A stretch of 12,776 nt of DNA, from assembly GCA_036771375.1 (NCBI GenBank), contig DAIPHL010000056.1, positions 1-12,776 on the forward strand, in the 5' to 3' direction. Made by a program: the position numbers and the translations under genes. The first letter of the stretch is position 1, and each line of letters begins with the position of its first letter. Below, piece after piece: positions 5,812 through 12,776 of this stretch. Source of the DNA: DAIPHL01 sp036771375. GTDB taxonomy: Bacteria; Synergistota; Synergistia; Synergistales; Synergistaceae. Under the pieces are notes generated by a model. The model was not told the origin of the DNA. It worked only from the letters and a program-made list of their open reading frames with translations, and searched no databases.

Positions 5812-6968
5812 TGAGAGGCGACGGCTCCCTGTTCGTGAGCGCCGGAGAGGTATCCGGCGATCACTATATCGCCAGGGTCGTTGCGGCCCTGCGCGAGAAG
5901 GGATTCGACGCGCCGATATACGGTCTCTGCGGGGCGGAGAGCCGGGCGGCCGGCGTCGATTGCCGCTGGAGGTCCGAACGGTTGCACCTGATCGGCGTCT
6001 CCGAGGTGCTTTCGGCGCTTCCCGGTCTCTTAAGCCTGAAGAGGGAGATACAGGAGGATGTCGTAAGACGGCGTCCGTCGGTCCTGCTGCTCGCGGACAG
6101 CCCCGATTTCCACATGCCGCTCGTCCGGGCCCTGCGGCGCGACGGTTACAGGGGACGCGTTCTTTACATTTCACCTCCGTCCGTTTGGGCGTGGCGCAGC
6201 TACAGGGTGCGGGAGCTGGCGCTTCACTTCGACGAGTGCCTCCCCCTCTTCCGCTTCGAACACGATTTTTTGCGGGCGTCCCGCTGCGCCAGCCTCTGGC
6301 AGGGGCATCCCCTCGTGGAGGACTTCTCGCACTTCGTGCCCGACAGGGGGGCCGTCCTGGGCGGTATCCGCAACGCGAAAGCGGGGTTCGACCCAGAGAA
6401 GATCGTGGCGCTTCTCCCCGGAAGTCGACGCGGGGAGATCGAGCAGCTCTGTCCGATCCTGGAGGCGGTGTATCGTTCCCTCGACGGGGCGGGGTGTTCT
6501 CCGGTCTTCTCCGTCGCGCCCGGCCTCTCCGACCGGGCCGAGGGTTTTTTGAAGGGGCGCCTTCAGGCCGAAGGACTGCGATACTACGAGGGACCGGGGC
6601 GCAATCTGATGGAGGTCTCGCGCGTCGCAGCCGGTTCGAGCGGAACGGCGACCGCGGAGGCCCTCCTGCTCGGCCGTTACATGGTCGTGATGTATCGGCT
6701 GCGCCCGTTGTCCGCCCTGATCGGGAAGATGTTCCTGCGTCACCTCTTTTTCGCCATACCGAATCTGCTCGCCAAAGAGATGTTCTACCCGGAGCTGATT
6801 CAGGAGGCGGCGACGGCTGCGGCGGTGGAGCGGGAGCTTATGGCCTGGCTTCGCGACGAAGCGGAAAGGAAGAAAAAGGAGAAGAAGATGAAGGAGCTCG
6901 TCGAGCGGATGGGAAGACCCGGCGCTTACGATTTCTGGGCGACGCGGGTTCTGGAGGCGCTCTCTTGA
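5811..6968 (+). CDS. lpxB: Lipid-A-disaccharide synthase LpxB
   Basis: LpxB is a GT19 glycosyltransferase that joins lipid X to UDP-2,3-diacylglucosamine, giving the beta-1,6 disaccharide at the inner face of the inner membrane. The 385-residue product has the full motif set: SAGEVSGDH (10-18), LADSPDFHMPLV, PSVWAWR (to R129), QGHPLVEDF, LLPGSRRGEIEQL (201 on), SSGTATAEALLLG (276 on) and IPNLLAKEMFYPELIQE. The start is the ATG sharing its A with the lpxI stop (TGATG). There is no ribosome binding site close to it, so translation likely depends on reinitiation after lpxI. An upstream start would run deep into lpxI. The stop overlaps the TTG of msbA. A second LpxB-like domain is fused to lpxK downstream, but this one carries the canonical sequence. 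Confidence 0.96.
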   Translation: MRGDGSLFVSAGEVSGDHYIARVVAALREKGFDAPIYGLCGAESRAAGVDCRWRSERLHLIGVSEVLSALPGLLSLKREIQEDVVRRRPSVLLLADSPDFHMPLVRALRRDGYRGRVLYISPPSVWAWRSYRVRELALHFDECLPLFRFEHDFLRASRCASLWQGHPLVEDFSHFVPDRGAVLGGIRNAKAGFDPEKIVALLPGSRRGEIEQLCPILEAVYRSLDGAGCSPVFSVAPGLSDRAEGFLKGRLQAEGLRYYEGPGRNLMEVSRVAAGSSGTATAEALLLGRYMVVMYRLRPLSALIGKMFLRHLFFAIPNLLAKEMFYPELIQEAATAAAVERELMAWLRDEAERKKKEKKMKELVERMGRPGAYDFWATRVLEALS

Positions 6969-8716
6969 AAAATCGTCTCGAGAGTTTTCGTCCGTATCTG
7001 CGCCTTCTCGCCTACTGCAAACCGTACAGGCGGAGGCTTCTGCCCGCGCTTGTCTGCATGGCGCTGTCGGCCGTCTTCGCGATCATCCCCCCCTGGTTGA
7101 TCAAGGACGTCGTGGATGACGTCCTGATCGCAGGGGACGCGCTGCTTCTCAACGTGCTTTCGGTGGGGGTCCTGATCCTTTATGTGATGAAGGCGGCGTT
7201 TGGGTACGGGCACATCTACCTGATGACCTGGGTCGCCCAGAAGGTGATCATCGACATCCGACTCGAACTCTACGAAAAGACGCAGCGTCTGTCGTTCGGA
7301 CTCCTCTACCGAAAGAGGATGGGCGAGTTCCTCTCGCTCATCACGAACGACGTCGCGACCCTTCAGACGATCCTTTCGACCGCCGTGGTCGACCTGATCG
7401 TCCAGAGCGTGACGTTCGTCGGCATCCTCTGCTTTCTCTTCCTTCTCAACTGGAAGCTGATCCTCTTCGCGTTTGCGATCCTCCCTTTCGCCGTGTTCGT
7501 CATTCACAAGGCGTCCTCCAGACTCCGGCGGGTCGGGGGACAGATACAGGAACAGCTGGCGAGGCTCTCGGGGATCGCACAGGAGTCGCTGTCGTCGATC
7601 CGGATCGTGCGGGCTTTCGCGACCGAACGGTTGGAGTTCCGTCGCTTCGAGGAGCAGAGCCGAAGCCACTTCAAGGTCCTGATCAGCGGCACGCAGACCC
7701 GGGGCCTTCTCGAGGGGTTCGTCGAGGTGATCCTCATGGCGGCGCTCGCACTGATCCTCTGGATGGGGGGGCGCGAGGTCCTTGCGGGACGAATCACCCT
7801 CGGCGGGCTCATGGCCTTTCTGATGTACCTGGGGCTTCTCGTGCAGCCCGTCCGCACGATATCCCGCGTCGTCGCCACGCTGCAACAGGGCATCGCGTCC
7901 GCCGACCGTATCTTCGGCGTGCTCGACGAACGGGACGAGGTCTCTCTTCCCACCTCTGCCGTCATGCCCTCTCCCATGCGGGGGGAGATCGTCTTCGAAC
8001 ACGTCTGGTTCGCCTACGACGCGGAGCGTTGGGTGCTGAGGGATCTCCAACTGCGAATCGCGCCCGGAGAGAGGGTGGCGATCGTGGGCTCGACCGGCGC
8101 GGGCAAGTCGACGATCGCGGATCTCCTGCTGCGCTTCTACGATCCGTCGAGGGGACGAATCCTGGTGGACGGCGTCGACCTCCGCACGATCGATCTCTTT
8201 CGCTATCGGCGGCGGATCGGCGTGGTGCCGCAGGATCCGGTCCTCATGAAGGGCTCCATCGCCTACAACATCGCCTACGGCTTCGACGGAGCGACACCCG
8301 AAGGCATTCGTGCGGCCGCCCGCATGGCGGGGATCGACGATTTCGTCTCCTCGCTTCCGGACGGGTACGACAGCGAGATCGGCGAACGGGGGGTCACCCT
8401 CTCCGGCGGCCAGCGACAGAGAATCGCCATCGCGAGGGCCGTCGTGAGAAACCCGGCGATCCTTCTGATGGACGAGGCGACGTCGTCTCTCGACGCCCTG
8501 GTCGAATCGCAGGTGCAGAGCGCGATGAACGAGGCGGCCTCCGGCCGGACGTCGCTCGTGATCGCCCACCGGCTTTCCACCGTTCGGGAGTCCGACCGGA
8601 TTCTGGTGCTCCGCGAGGGAACGGTGGTCGAGGAGGGAACCCACGACGCCCTCGTCGAAGCGAGAGGCGTCTACTACGATCTCTACTCCCTGCAGAGCGG
8701 AAACGCCGATGCCTGA
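6965..8716 (+). CDS. msbA: Lipid A export ABC transporter, MsbA type
   Basis: This ABC exporter with fused membrane and ATPase domains is placed to flip lipid A-core from the inner to the outer leaflet of the inner membrane. The 583-residue product has a six-helix membrane domain (about 1-330) and a nucleotide-binding domain (about 340-583). The latter carries Walker A GSTGAGKST with K381, Q-loop Q423, signature LSGGQ (479-483), Walker B ending D503 with catalytic E504, and H-loop H535. The TTG start is preferred because GGAGG (6953-6957) is seven bases upstream and TTG overlaps the lpxB stop. The next ATG (7058) would cut into the first membrane segment. ABC exporters of this shape can also carry drugs or lipids, so the MsbA role rests largely on the position between lpxB and lpxK. 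Confidence 0.88.
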   Translation: MKNRLESFRPYLRLLAYCKPYRRRLLPALVCMALSAVFAIIPPWLIKDVVDDVLIAGDALLLNVLSVGVLILYVMKAAFGYGHIYLMTWVAQKVIIDIRLELYEKTQRLSFGLLYRKRMGEFLSLITNDVATLQTILSTAVVDLIVQSVTFVGILCFLFLLNWKLILFAFAILPFAVFVIHKASSRLRRVGGQIQEQLARLSGIAQESLSSIRIVRAFATERLEFRRFEEQSRSHFKVLISGTQTRGLLEGFVEVILMAALALILWMGGREVLAGRITLGGLMAFLMYLGLLVQPVRTISRVVATLQQGIASADRIFGVLDERDEVSLPTSAVMPSPMRGEIVFEHVWFAYDAERWVLRDLQLRIAPGERVAIVGSTGAGKSTIADLLLRFYDPSRGRILVDGVDLRTIDLFRYRRRIGVVPQDPVLMKGSIAYNIAYGFDGATPEGIRAAARMAGIDDFVSSLPDGYDSEIGERGVTLSGGQRQRIAIARAVVRNPAILLMDEATSSLDALVESQVQSAMNEAASGRTSLVIAHRLSTVRESDRILVLREGTVVEEGTHDALVEARGVYYDLYSLQSGNADA

Positions 8717-11042
8717 CCTTTTGAGCAGCTATCTCCGATATGCGCGGGGAGAGAGCCCTTCGTTCTTTCCGTGGGGCGTCCTGAACCTGTTCGGAAAGAT
8801 CTTTCACCCCTTCATGTGCCTGCGAAACGCCTTCTACGACAGGGGGATCTTCCGCAGCATGGACCCCCCGGTGCCCGTCATCAGCGTGGGAAACCTCTGT
8901 CACGGCGGTACCAACAAAACTCCGATGGTCGAGATGATCGCCCGCAAGTTGATGGGGCTCGGCCTCTCCGTGGGGATCGTCAGCCGCGGATACGGCGGTG
9001 CCACTCGAAAGCCTCTCTGGGTCGGGCAGGATGAATGGAGCTCCAGCCGGATGGCGACCGGGGACGAGCCTCTGATGCTGGCGAACCGGCTTCCGAAGGC
9101 CATGGTGGTCGTCTCCCGGGATCGGTACGAGGGAGTTCAAATGCTTCACGACCTCGGGGCCGAGGTCGTCGTGGCGGACGACGCGTTCCAGCACAGGCGC
9201 ATGGGACGCGATCTCGACATCGTCCTGATCGACGCGACATGTCCCTTCGGAAACGGAAGGCTCTTTCCCGCCGGCATCCTGCGGGAGTGGAAGGAGTCAC
9301 TCTCCCGCGCCGGGCTCGTCATCCTGACCAAGGTGGAGCAGGCCGGCCCGGAGGCGGTCGCCGGCATCAAATCGGAGCTCGGCCGGTGGGTCCCTTTCGA
9401 CCGGGTTTTCACCGCCCGGATCGGGCTCGATTCCTGGATGGTCATGGAGCGCGGCGTGTTGAGGAGGTACGAGACGGAGCGGGGGGCCCTCGCGCCGCGC
9501 GGCGGGATGCTGGCTTTCTCCGCCATCGGGCACCCGGACAGCTTTCACAGGTCTCTGGAGACCTTCGGTGTGGAGATTCTGGAGAGCCGCGCCTACCGCG
9601 ATCATCACTCGTTTGCGCGGGGGGACATCGACGAGCTCGAACGCAGGGCCTCCGAGCTCGGTGCCTCCGGTTTGGTCTGCACGGAGAAGGATCTGCACAA
9701 CATGCCGGAGGACCCCTCCACCGCCCTGCCCCTCTATATCCCCCGGATCACTGTTTCGATGGACGACGAAGAGCGCTTCTGGAGCGCTTTTGCCGGTGCG
9801 CTTCGTCCGAAGCTGGTCGTCGCCTCCAACGGCTACGGCGAGGACGCGATGGGAGCGCTGCTGGCGCATCGGCTCCGCCTGCGCTTCGAGAAGGCGAAGA
9901 TATCGGCCTTCACTCTGGTGGGGAGCGGCAAGGCATACCGCGAGCGGGGTCTCGACGTGCTCTCTCCGCCGTCCGAGATGCCGAGCGGCGGCATCGTCAA
10001 ATACTCCCTGCGCGCCCTTCTGCGGGACATCCGGCACGGTCTGCGCAAGGACATCGAAAAGCAGATCGTGGCCTGGCGCCTCTTGATCGGTCGAAGCCGA
10101 GCGCCGATATGCGTCGGCGACGTCTATCTGATGGCGCATACACTCTGGGGACAGGGGCTGTCACCGCTTCTCCTCGCGACGGCCAAGAGCGTCCGGTTGA
10201 GAGGACACGGTTTTTACGAGCGCTCGCTGATGCGCCGGAGGGCCGTGAGGGTCTGGACGAGGGACGCGGAGACCGCCGAGGATCTGAAGAAATATCGCGT
10301 CGACGCCGTATTCCACGGGAATCCGATCATGGATCTCGCGCTGGATACCTCCGACGGAGACGACGATCCGTGGAAAGAGGAGGTTCGTCCCCGTATCATG
10401 CTCCTTCCCGGCAGCCGCCCCAGGGCCTATGGAGATGCGATCATGCTGCTGGAGGCGGTGAAGAGGCTGGACGAGCGCAGAGATTGTTCCTACCTCATGG
10501 TGCTCGCCCCGACGATCGACCGGGAGATGCTGCTTGGCGGTGTTCCCTACTCCTGTGACGAGGAGGGGAGGATACGGGTCGGCGGCGCCAGGGTTTCGTT
10601 TTATTCCGGCCCCATTGCGGTCGCGGCGAAACGATCGAATGTCCTGATCGGTCTGGGAGGGACGGCGAACCAGGTATCCGCGGGCCTCGGCGTTCCGATC
10701 GTCTCGATCATAGAGCGGGGCAAGCTGGTTCAGAAGAAACTGCTCGGCGGTTCGGAGATCCTCGTGCCGCCGACCGCCGAAGCGCTGGCGGACGCGGTGT
10801 TCGATCTGCTGAACGACCCGCCGCGGATGAACGAAATGGCGCGGATCGGGATCGACCGGATGGGCGGTCCGGGCGCGATCGATGCGGTGATCGAATACGC
10901 GGCGAAGGAGATGGGCTGGGAGGCGCGTCACGGGCTCTTCGAGATCCTGTCGTCCGCGTGGATGACGGATACGGAGGAAACGGCGTCGAACGTCGGATAT
11001 AATGATCGTGATGAAAAACCGGAGGAGGCCTGGCCGGGATGA
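8709..11042 (+). CDS. lpxK: Fusion: tetraacyldisaccharide 4'-kinase LpxK plus LpxB-related glycosyltransferase-like domain
   Basis: The 777-residue product joins two enzymes. Residues 1 to about 355 are LpxK, which phosphorylates the lipid A disaccharide at position 4'. It carries a P-loop region GNLCHGGTNKTP (61-72), SRGYGG (92-97), DDAFQH (157-162), FPAGILREWKESL, AIGHPDSF, DHHSF (298-302) and TEKD (325-328). Residues about 366-777 form a GT-B-like unit resembling the 'lipid-A-disaccharide synthase-related' family known from cyanobacteria and Deinococcus. It has SNGYGED (373-379), VWTRDAETAEDL, HGNPIMD, LLPGSR (565-570) and GGTANQVSAGLGVPIV (650 on). LpxK alone is about 325-350 residues, so the tail is a full second domain, with no strong internal start. 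Oddities are N69 in place of the Gly before the P-loop Lys, and A159 in DDGFQH. The role of the second domain is unknown. It overlaps msbA by eight bases and kdsA by ATGA. Confidence 0.88.
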   Translation: MPDLLSSYLRYARGESPSFFPWGVLNLFGKIFHPFMCLRNAFYDRGIFRSMDPPVPVISVGNLCHGGTNKTPMVEMIARKLMGLGLSVGIVSRGYGGATRKPLWVGQDEWSSSRMATGDEPLMLANRLPKAMVVVSRDRYEGVQMLHDLGAEVVVADDAFQHRRMGRDLDIVLIDATCPFGNGRLFPAGILREWKESLSRAGLVILTKVEQAGPEAVAGIKSELGRWVPFDRVFTARIGLDSWMVMERGVLRRYETERGALAPRGGMLAFSAIGHPDSFHRSLETFGVEILESRAYRDHHSFARGDIDELERRASELGASGLVCTEKDLHNMPEDPSTALPLYIPRITVSMDDEERFWSAFAGALRPKLVVASNGYGEDAMGALLAHRLRLRFEKAKISAFTLVGSGKAYRERGLDVLSPPSEMPSGGIVKYSLRALLRDIRHGLRKDIEKQIVAWRLLIGRSRAPICVGDVYLMAHTLWGQGLSPLLLATAKSVRLRGHGFYERSLMRRRAVRVWTRDAETAEDLKKYRVDAVFHGNPIMDLALDTSDGDDDPWKEEVRPRIMLLPGSRPRAYGDAIMLLEAVKRLDERRDCSYLMVLAPTIDREMLLGGVPYSCDEEGRIRVGGARVSFYSGPIAVAAKRSNVLIGLGGTANQVSAGLGVPIVSIIERGKLVQKKLLGGSEILVPPTAEALADAVFDLLNDPPRMNEMARIGIDRMGGPGAIDAVIEYAAKEMGWEARHGLFEILSSAWMTDTEETASNVGYNDRDEKPEEAWPG
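10998..11003 (+). promoter_or_regulatory. Possible -10 hexamer before kdsA
   Basis: A perfect TATAAT lies 35 bases before the kdsA start, inside the last codons of the lpxK fusion, in a locally AT-richer stretch. I see no good -35 box at 16-18 bases (the sequence there is AGGAAA-like) and no TG extension, so it is a weak candidate for a kdsA-kdsD promoter. Confidence 0.2.
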
Positions 11043-11986
11043 ACGACATCGGAGAAAAAAGGAAAGAAGGGGAAGCGCTTCGCCGGGAGGCGGAGGCTGT
11101 CCGTGCGGTCGAGGTAGGAAAGGACGGCGCCGTCGAGGGCGTTTCGATCGGCAAGGATCGTCTCGTCGTCGTCGCCGGTCCCTGTATGCTCGAATCCCTC
11201 TCCCTCGGGATGGAGGTGGCCGGACGGATGCGGGCGCTGTGTGCGGAGCGGGGCTTCGGGTATGTTTTCAAGGCCTCGTTCGACAAGGCGAACCGGACCT
11301 CGATTCACAGCGAGAGAGGGCCTGGCCTCGAGCGAGGCCTTGCGTGGCTGGAGCGGATACGCCGGACGGAGGCTGTCCCGGTCGTGACGGATATTCACGA
11401 GTCCCATCAGGCGCGCGTCGTGGCGGATGTGGTGGACATGCTCCAGATTCCGGCCTTTTTGTGCAGACAGACCGATCTGCTCGTCGCGGCTTCGAAGACG
11501 GGCCGCCCGCTCAACGTGAAAAAAGCCCAGTTCCTCTCGCCGGAGGACATGAAGAGCGTCGTCGGCAAGTGCACGGAGGCGGGCGCCTCGGGGGTCGTCC
11601 TCTGTGAGCGGGGGAGCATGTTCGGGTACAATCGGCTCGTCGTCGACTTCCGCTCGCTTCCGATCATGCGTTCGTTCGGCTGTCCGGTCATGTTCGACGC
11701 GACCCACAGCGTGCAGCTTCCGGGGGGCATGGGTACCGCAAGCGGCGGAGACCGGCGCTTCGTCCCTCCGTTGCTGCGGGCCGCCCTCTCCATCGGGGTG
11801 GACGCGGCCTTTCTGGAGGTTCACCCGAATCCCGACGAGGCGAAGAGCGACGGGCCGAACATGGTCCCTCTGGATCGAGTGGAGCTCCTCCTCGACGAGA
11901 TGGCGCGCGTGGATGCGCTGACGAGGAACGGCCTGGGTTTTGCGGATACGAATCTGTTGAGTCGAGGTGAGTGCGATGGAGTTTGA
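11039..11986 (+). CDS. kdsA: 3-deoxy-8-phosphooctulonate (Kdo-8-P) synthase KdsA
   Basis: KdsA condenses phosphoenolpyruvate with arabinose-5-phosphate to give Kdo-8-phosphate; KdsD supplies the arabinose phosphate and KdsC uses the product. The TIM-barrel core starts at VVVAGPCMLES and runs through FKASFDKANR, TDIHES, IPAFLCRQTDLL, NVKKAQFLSP, ERGSMFGYNRLVVDFRSLPIM, DATHSVQLPGG and EVHPNPDEAKSDGPN. C49, H223, E260 and D271 have exactly the spacing of the four metal ligands of Aquifex KdsA (C11, H185, E222, D233), so this is the metal-dependent class. At 315 residues it is about 38 longer at the N-terminus than the Aquifex enzyme. That extension is charged and no other in-frame start codon exists between M1 and the core. 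GGAGGAGG (11021-11028) lies ten bases upstream and the ATG overlaps the lpxK stop. Confidence 0.96.
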   Translation: MNDIGEKRKEGEALRREAEAVRAVEVGKDGAVEGVSIGKDRLVVVAGPCMLESLSLGMEVAGRMRALCAERGFGYVFKASFDKANRTSIHSERGPGLERGLAWLERIRRTEAVPVVTDIHESHQARVVADVVDMLQIPAFLCRQTDLLVAASKTGRPLNVKKAQFLSPEDMKSVVGKCTEAGASGVVLCERGSMFGYNRLVVDFRSLPIMRSFGCPVMFDATHSVQLPGGMGTASGGDRRFVPPLLRAALSIGVDAAFLEVHPNPDEAKSDGPNMVPLDRVELLLDEMARVDALTRNGLGFADTNLLSRGECDGV

Positions 11987-12776
11987 GAAGGGTTTCTCCG
12001 CGGTTCGCCCGGAGCGTCCGGCCGGCGCTGTTTCGGACGAGGAGCTGTTGGAGATCGGCAGGGGGGTCCTGCGAGAGGAGGCGCGCGCGATCGAACGCGT
12101 TGCGTCGCGTCTCGGCGACGAGCTTCTGCTCGCCGCAAAGCTCGTCACCTCGTGCCGCGGCCGCGTCGTCGTCACGGGGCTCGGAAAATCCGGCCTCGTG
12201 GGGAGAAAGATCGCGGCGACCTTTTCGTCGCTCGGAATACCGGCTTTTTTTCTCCACGCGGCGGAGGGTGTGCACGGAGATCTGGGGATGGTCTGTCCGG
12301 AGGACGTCGGGCTCTTTATCAGCAACAGCGGGGAGACGTCGGAGCTTCTCTCCCTTCTGCCCTATTTCCGGCGCATCGGCGCGTCGGTCGTCGCGATGAC
12401 CGGAAGAAGCGCCTCCTCCCTCGCCCGAGATTCGGACATCCTTCTCGATACGGGAGTCGAGCGCGAGGCGGATCCGCTCGGGCTCGCGCCGACGAGCAGC
12501 ACCGCCGTCCAGATGGCCGTGGGCGACGCGCTCGCAGGGATCTCGACGACGTTGCAGGGCCTGCGGCAGGAGGACTTCGCCCTCTTCCACCCCGGGGGGG
12601 CGCTTGGCAGAAAGCTGCTGCTCAAGGTGCGCGACCTCATGGGGGCCGGAGACGCTCTCCCGTTGACGTCCGTTTCGTCCACCGTGAGGGAAGCGCTCTT
12701 CGACATCACCAGCCGGGGGTACGGCGCGACCGTGATCGTCGGCGGAAGCGGCGAGCTTCGCGGCATCTCGCAGACC
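11976..12776 (+). CDS. kdsD: Arabinose-5-phosphate isomerase KdsD (partial, runs off the right edge)
   Basis: KdsD interconverts ribulose-5-phosphate and arabinose-5-phosphate, the first committed step of Kdo synthesis. 267 residues are visible with no stop before the window ends, against about 320-330 for the full protein. The sugar-isomerase (SIS) domain carries GLGKSGLVGRKIAATF with K71, FFLHAAEGVHGDLGM, ISNSGETSELL, AMTGRSASSLA, DPLGLAPTSSTA and DFALFHPGGALGRKLL with H205. A CBS domain begins at about 220 (VRDLMGAGDALPL) and is cut by the edge. About 25 extra residues precede the usual start. The ATG is supported by GAGGTGA (11964-11970) five bases upstream, and it overlaps the end of kdsA by 11 bases. 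A different sugar-phosphate isomerase is possible from SIS alone, but the SIS-CBS layout, these motifs and the position next to kdsA fit KdsD. Confidence 0.94.
   Translation, partial: MEFEKGFSAVRPERPAGAVSDEELLEIGRGVLREEARAIERVASRLGDELLLAAKLVTSCRGRVVVTGLGKSGLVGRKIAATFSSLGIPAFFLHAAEGVHGDLGMVCPEDVGLFISNSGETSELLSLLPYFRRIGASVVAMTGRSASSLARDSDILLDTGVEREADPLGLAPTSSTAVQMAVGDALAGISTTLQGLRQEDFALFHPGGALGRKLLLKVRDLMGAGDALPLTSVSSTVREALFDITSRGYGATVIVGGSGELRGISQT

Noticed and set aside
9804..11042. The LpxB-like half as a separate gene with its own internal start
   Set aside because: No start codon with a ribosome binding site lies near residues 351-370; the only nearby ATG (9759) has no purine-rich sequence before it, and the reading frame is continuous with LpxK.
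11324..11339. Perfect seven-base inverted repeat GGCCTCG/CGAGGCC inside kdsA
   Set aside because: It encodes Gly-Leu-Glu-Arg-Gly in a conserved region, has only a two-base loop and no T-run, and looks like a by-product of codon choice.

Overview
The window is one dense, plus-strand cluster for building lipid A and Kdo, the membrane anchor and first core sugar of lipopolysaccharide, and for exporting the product. The organism must therefore be a diderm (outer-membrane) bacterium. Base composition is GC-rich (about 60-65% by eye) and third codon positions are mostly G or C. Strong AAGGAGG-type ribosome binding sites are common, and neighbouring genes often share stop and start bases. UDP-diacylglucosamine hydrolysis is by LpxI rather than LpxH, and KdsA is of the metal-binding type, so this is not an enteric bacterium. 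A high-GC member of Synergistota is my best guess from gene content. That guess is an inference of modest confidence, and a deep proteobacterial or other diderm lineage is possible.

Layout. Bases 1-97 hold no identifiable gene. The first block is lpxD (98-1138), lpxC (1135-1959), fabZ (1995-2501), lpxA (2506-3336), kdsC (3333-3815) and an LptF/LptG-family permease (3812-4936). A hairpin with a T-run follows at 4944-4981. The second block is lpxI (5014-5811), lpxB (5811-6968), msbA (6965-8716), a 777-residue fusion of lpxK to an LpxB-related glycosyltransferase-like domain (8709-11042), kdsA (11039-11986) and kdsD (11976 onward, cut by the window end). No gap between genes exceeds 77 bases. 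The only non-coding stretches are 1-97, 1960-1994, 2502-2505 and 4937-5013. There is no sign of mobile elements, CRISPR, tRNA or rRNA.

How the genes work together. LpxA, LpxC and LpxD make UDP-2,3-diacylglucosamine from UDP-GlcNAc, and FabZ makes fatty acids in competition for the same hydroxyacyl-ACP pool. LpxI releases lipid X, LpxB joins two units into the disaccharide and LpxK phosphorylates it at the 4' position. KdsD, KdsA and KdsC make Kdo. MsbA flips lipid A-core across the inner membrane, and the LptF/G permease belongs to the Lpt machine that extracts it. Within the window I do not see waaA (Kdo transferase), kdsB, late acyltransferases (lpxL/lpxM), the remaining lpt genes or a second LptF/G subunit.

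The least ordinary item is the LpxK fusion. Its C-terminal half resembles the 'lipid-A-disaccharide synthase-related' family, although a standard lpxB lies two genes upstream. Its LpxK half has an altered nucleotide-binding loop (GGTNKTP instead of the usual GGxGKTP). LpxD also lacks the aromatic pair expected to hold the uracil ring.
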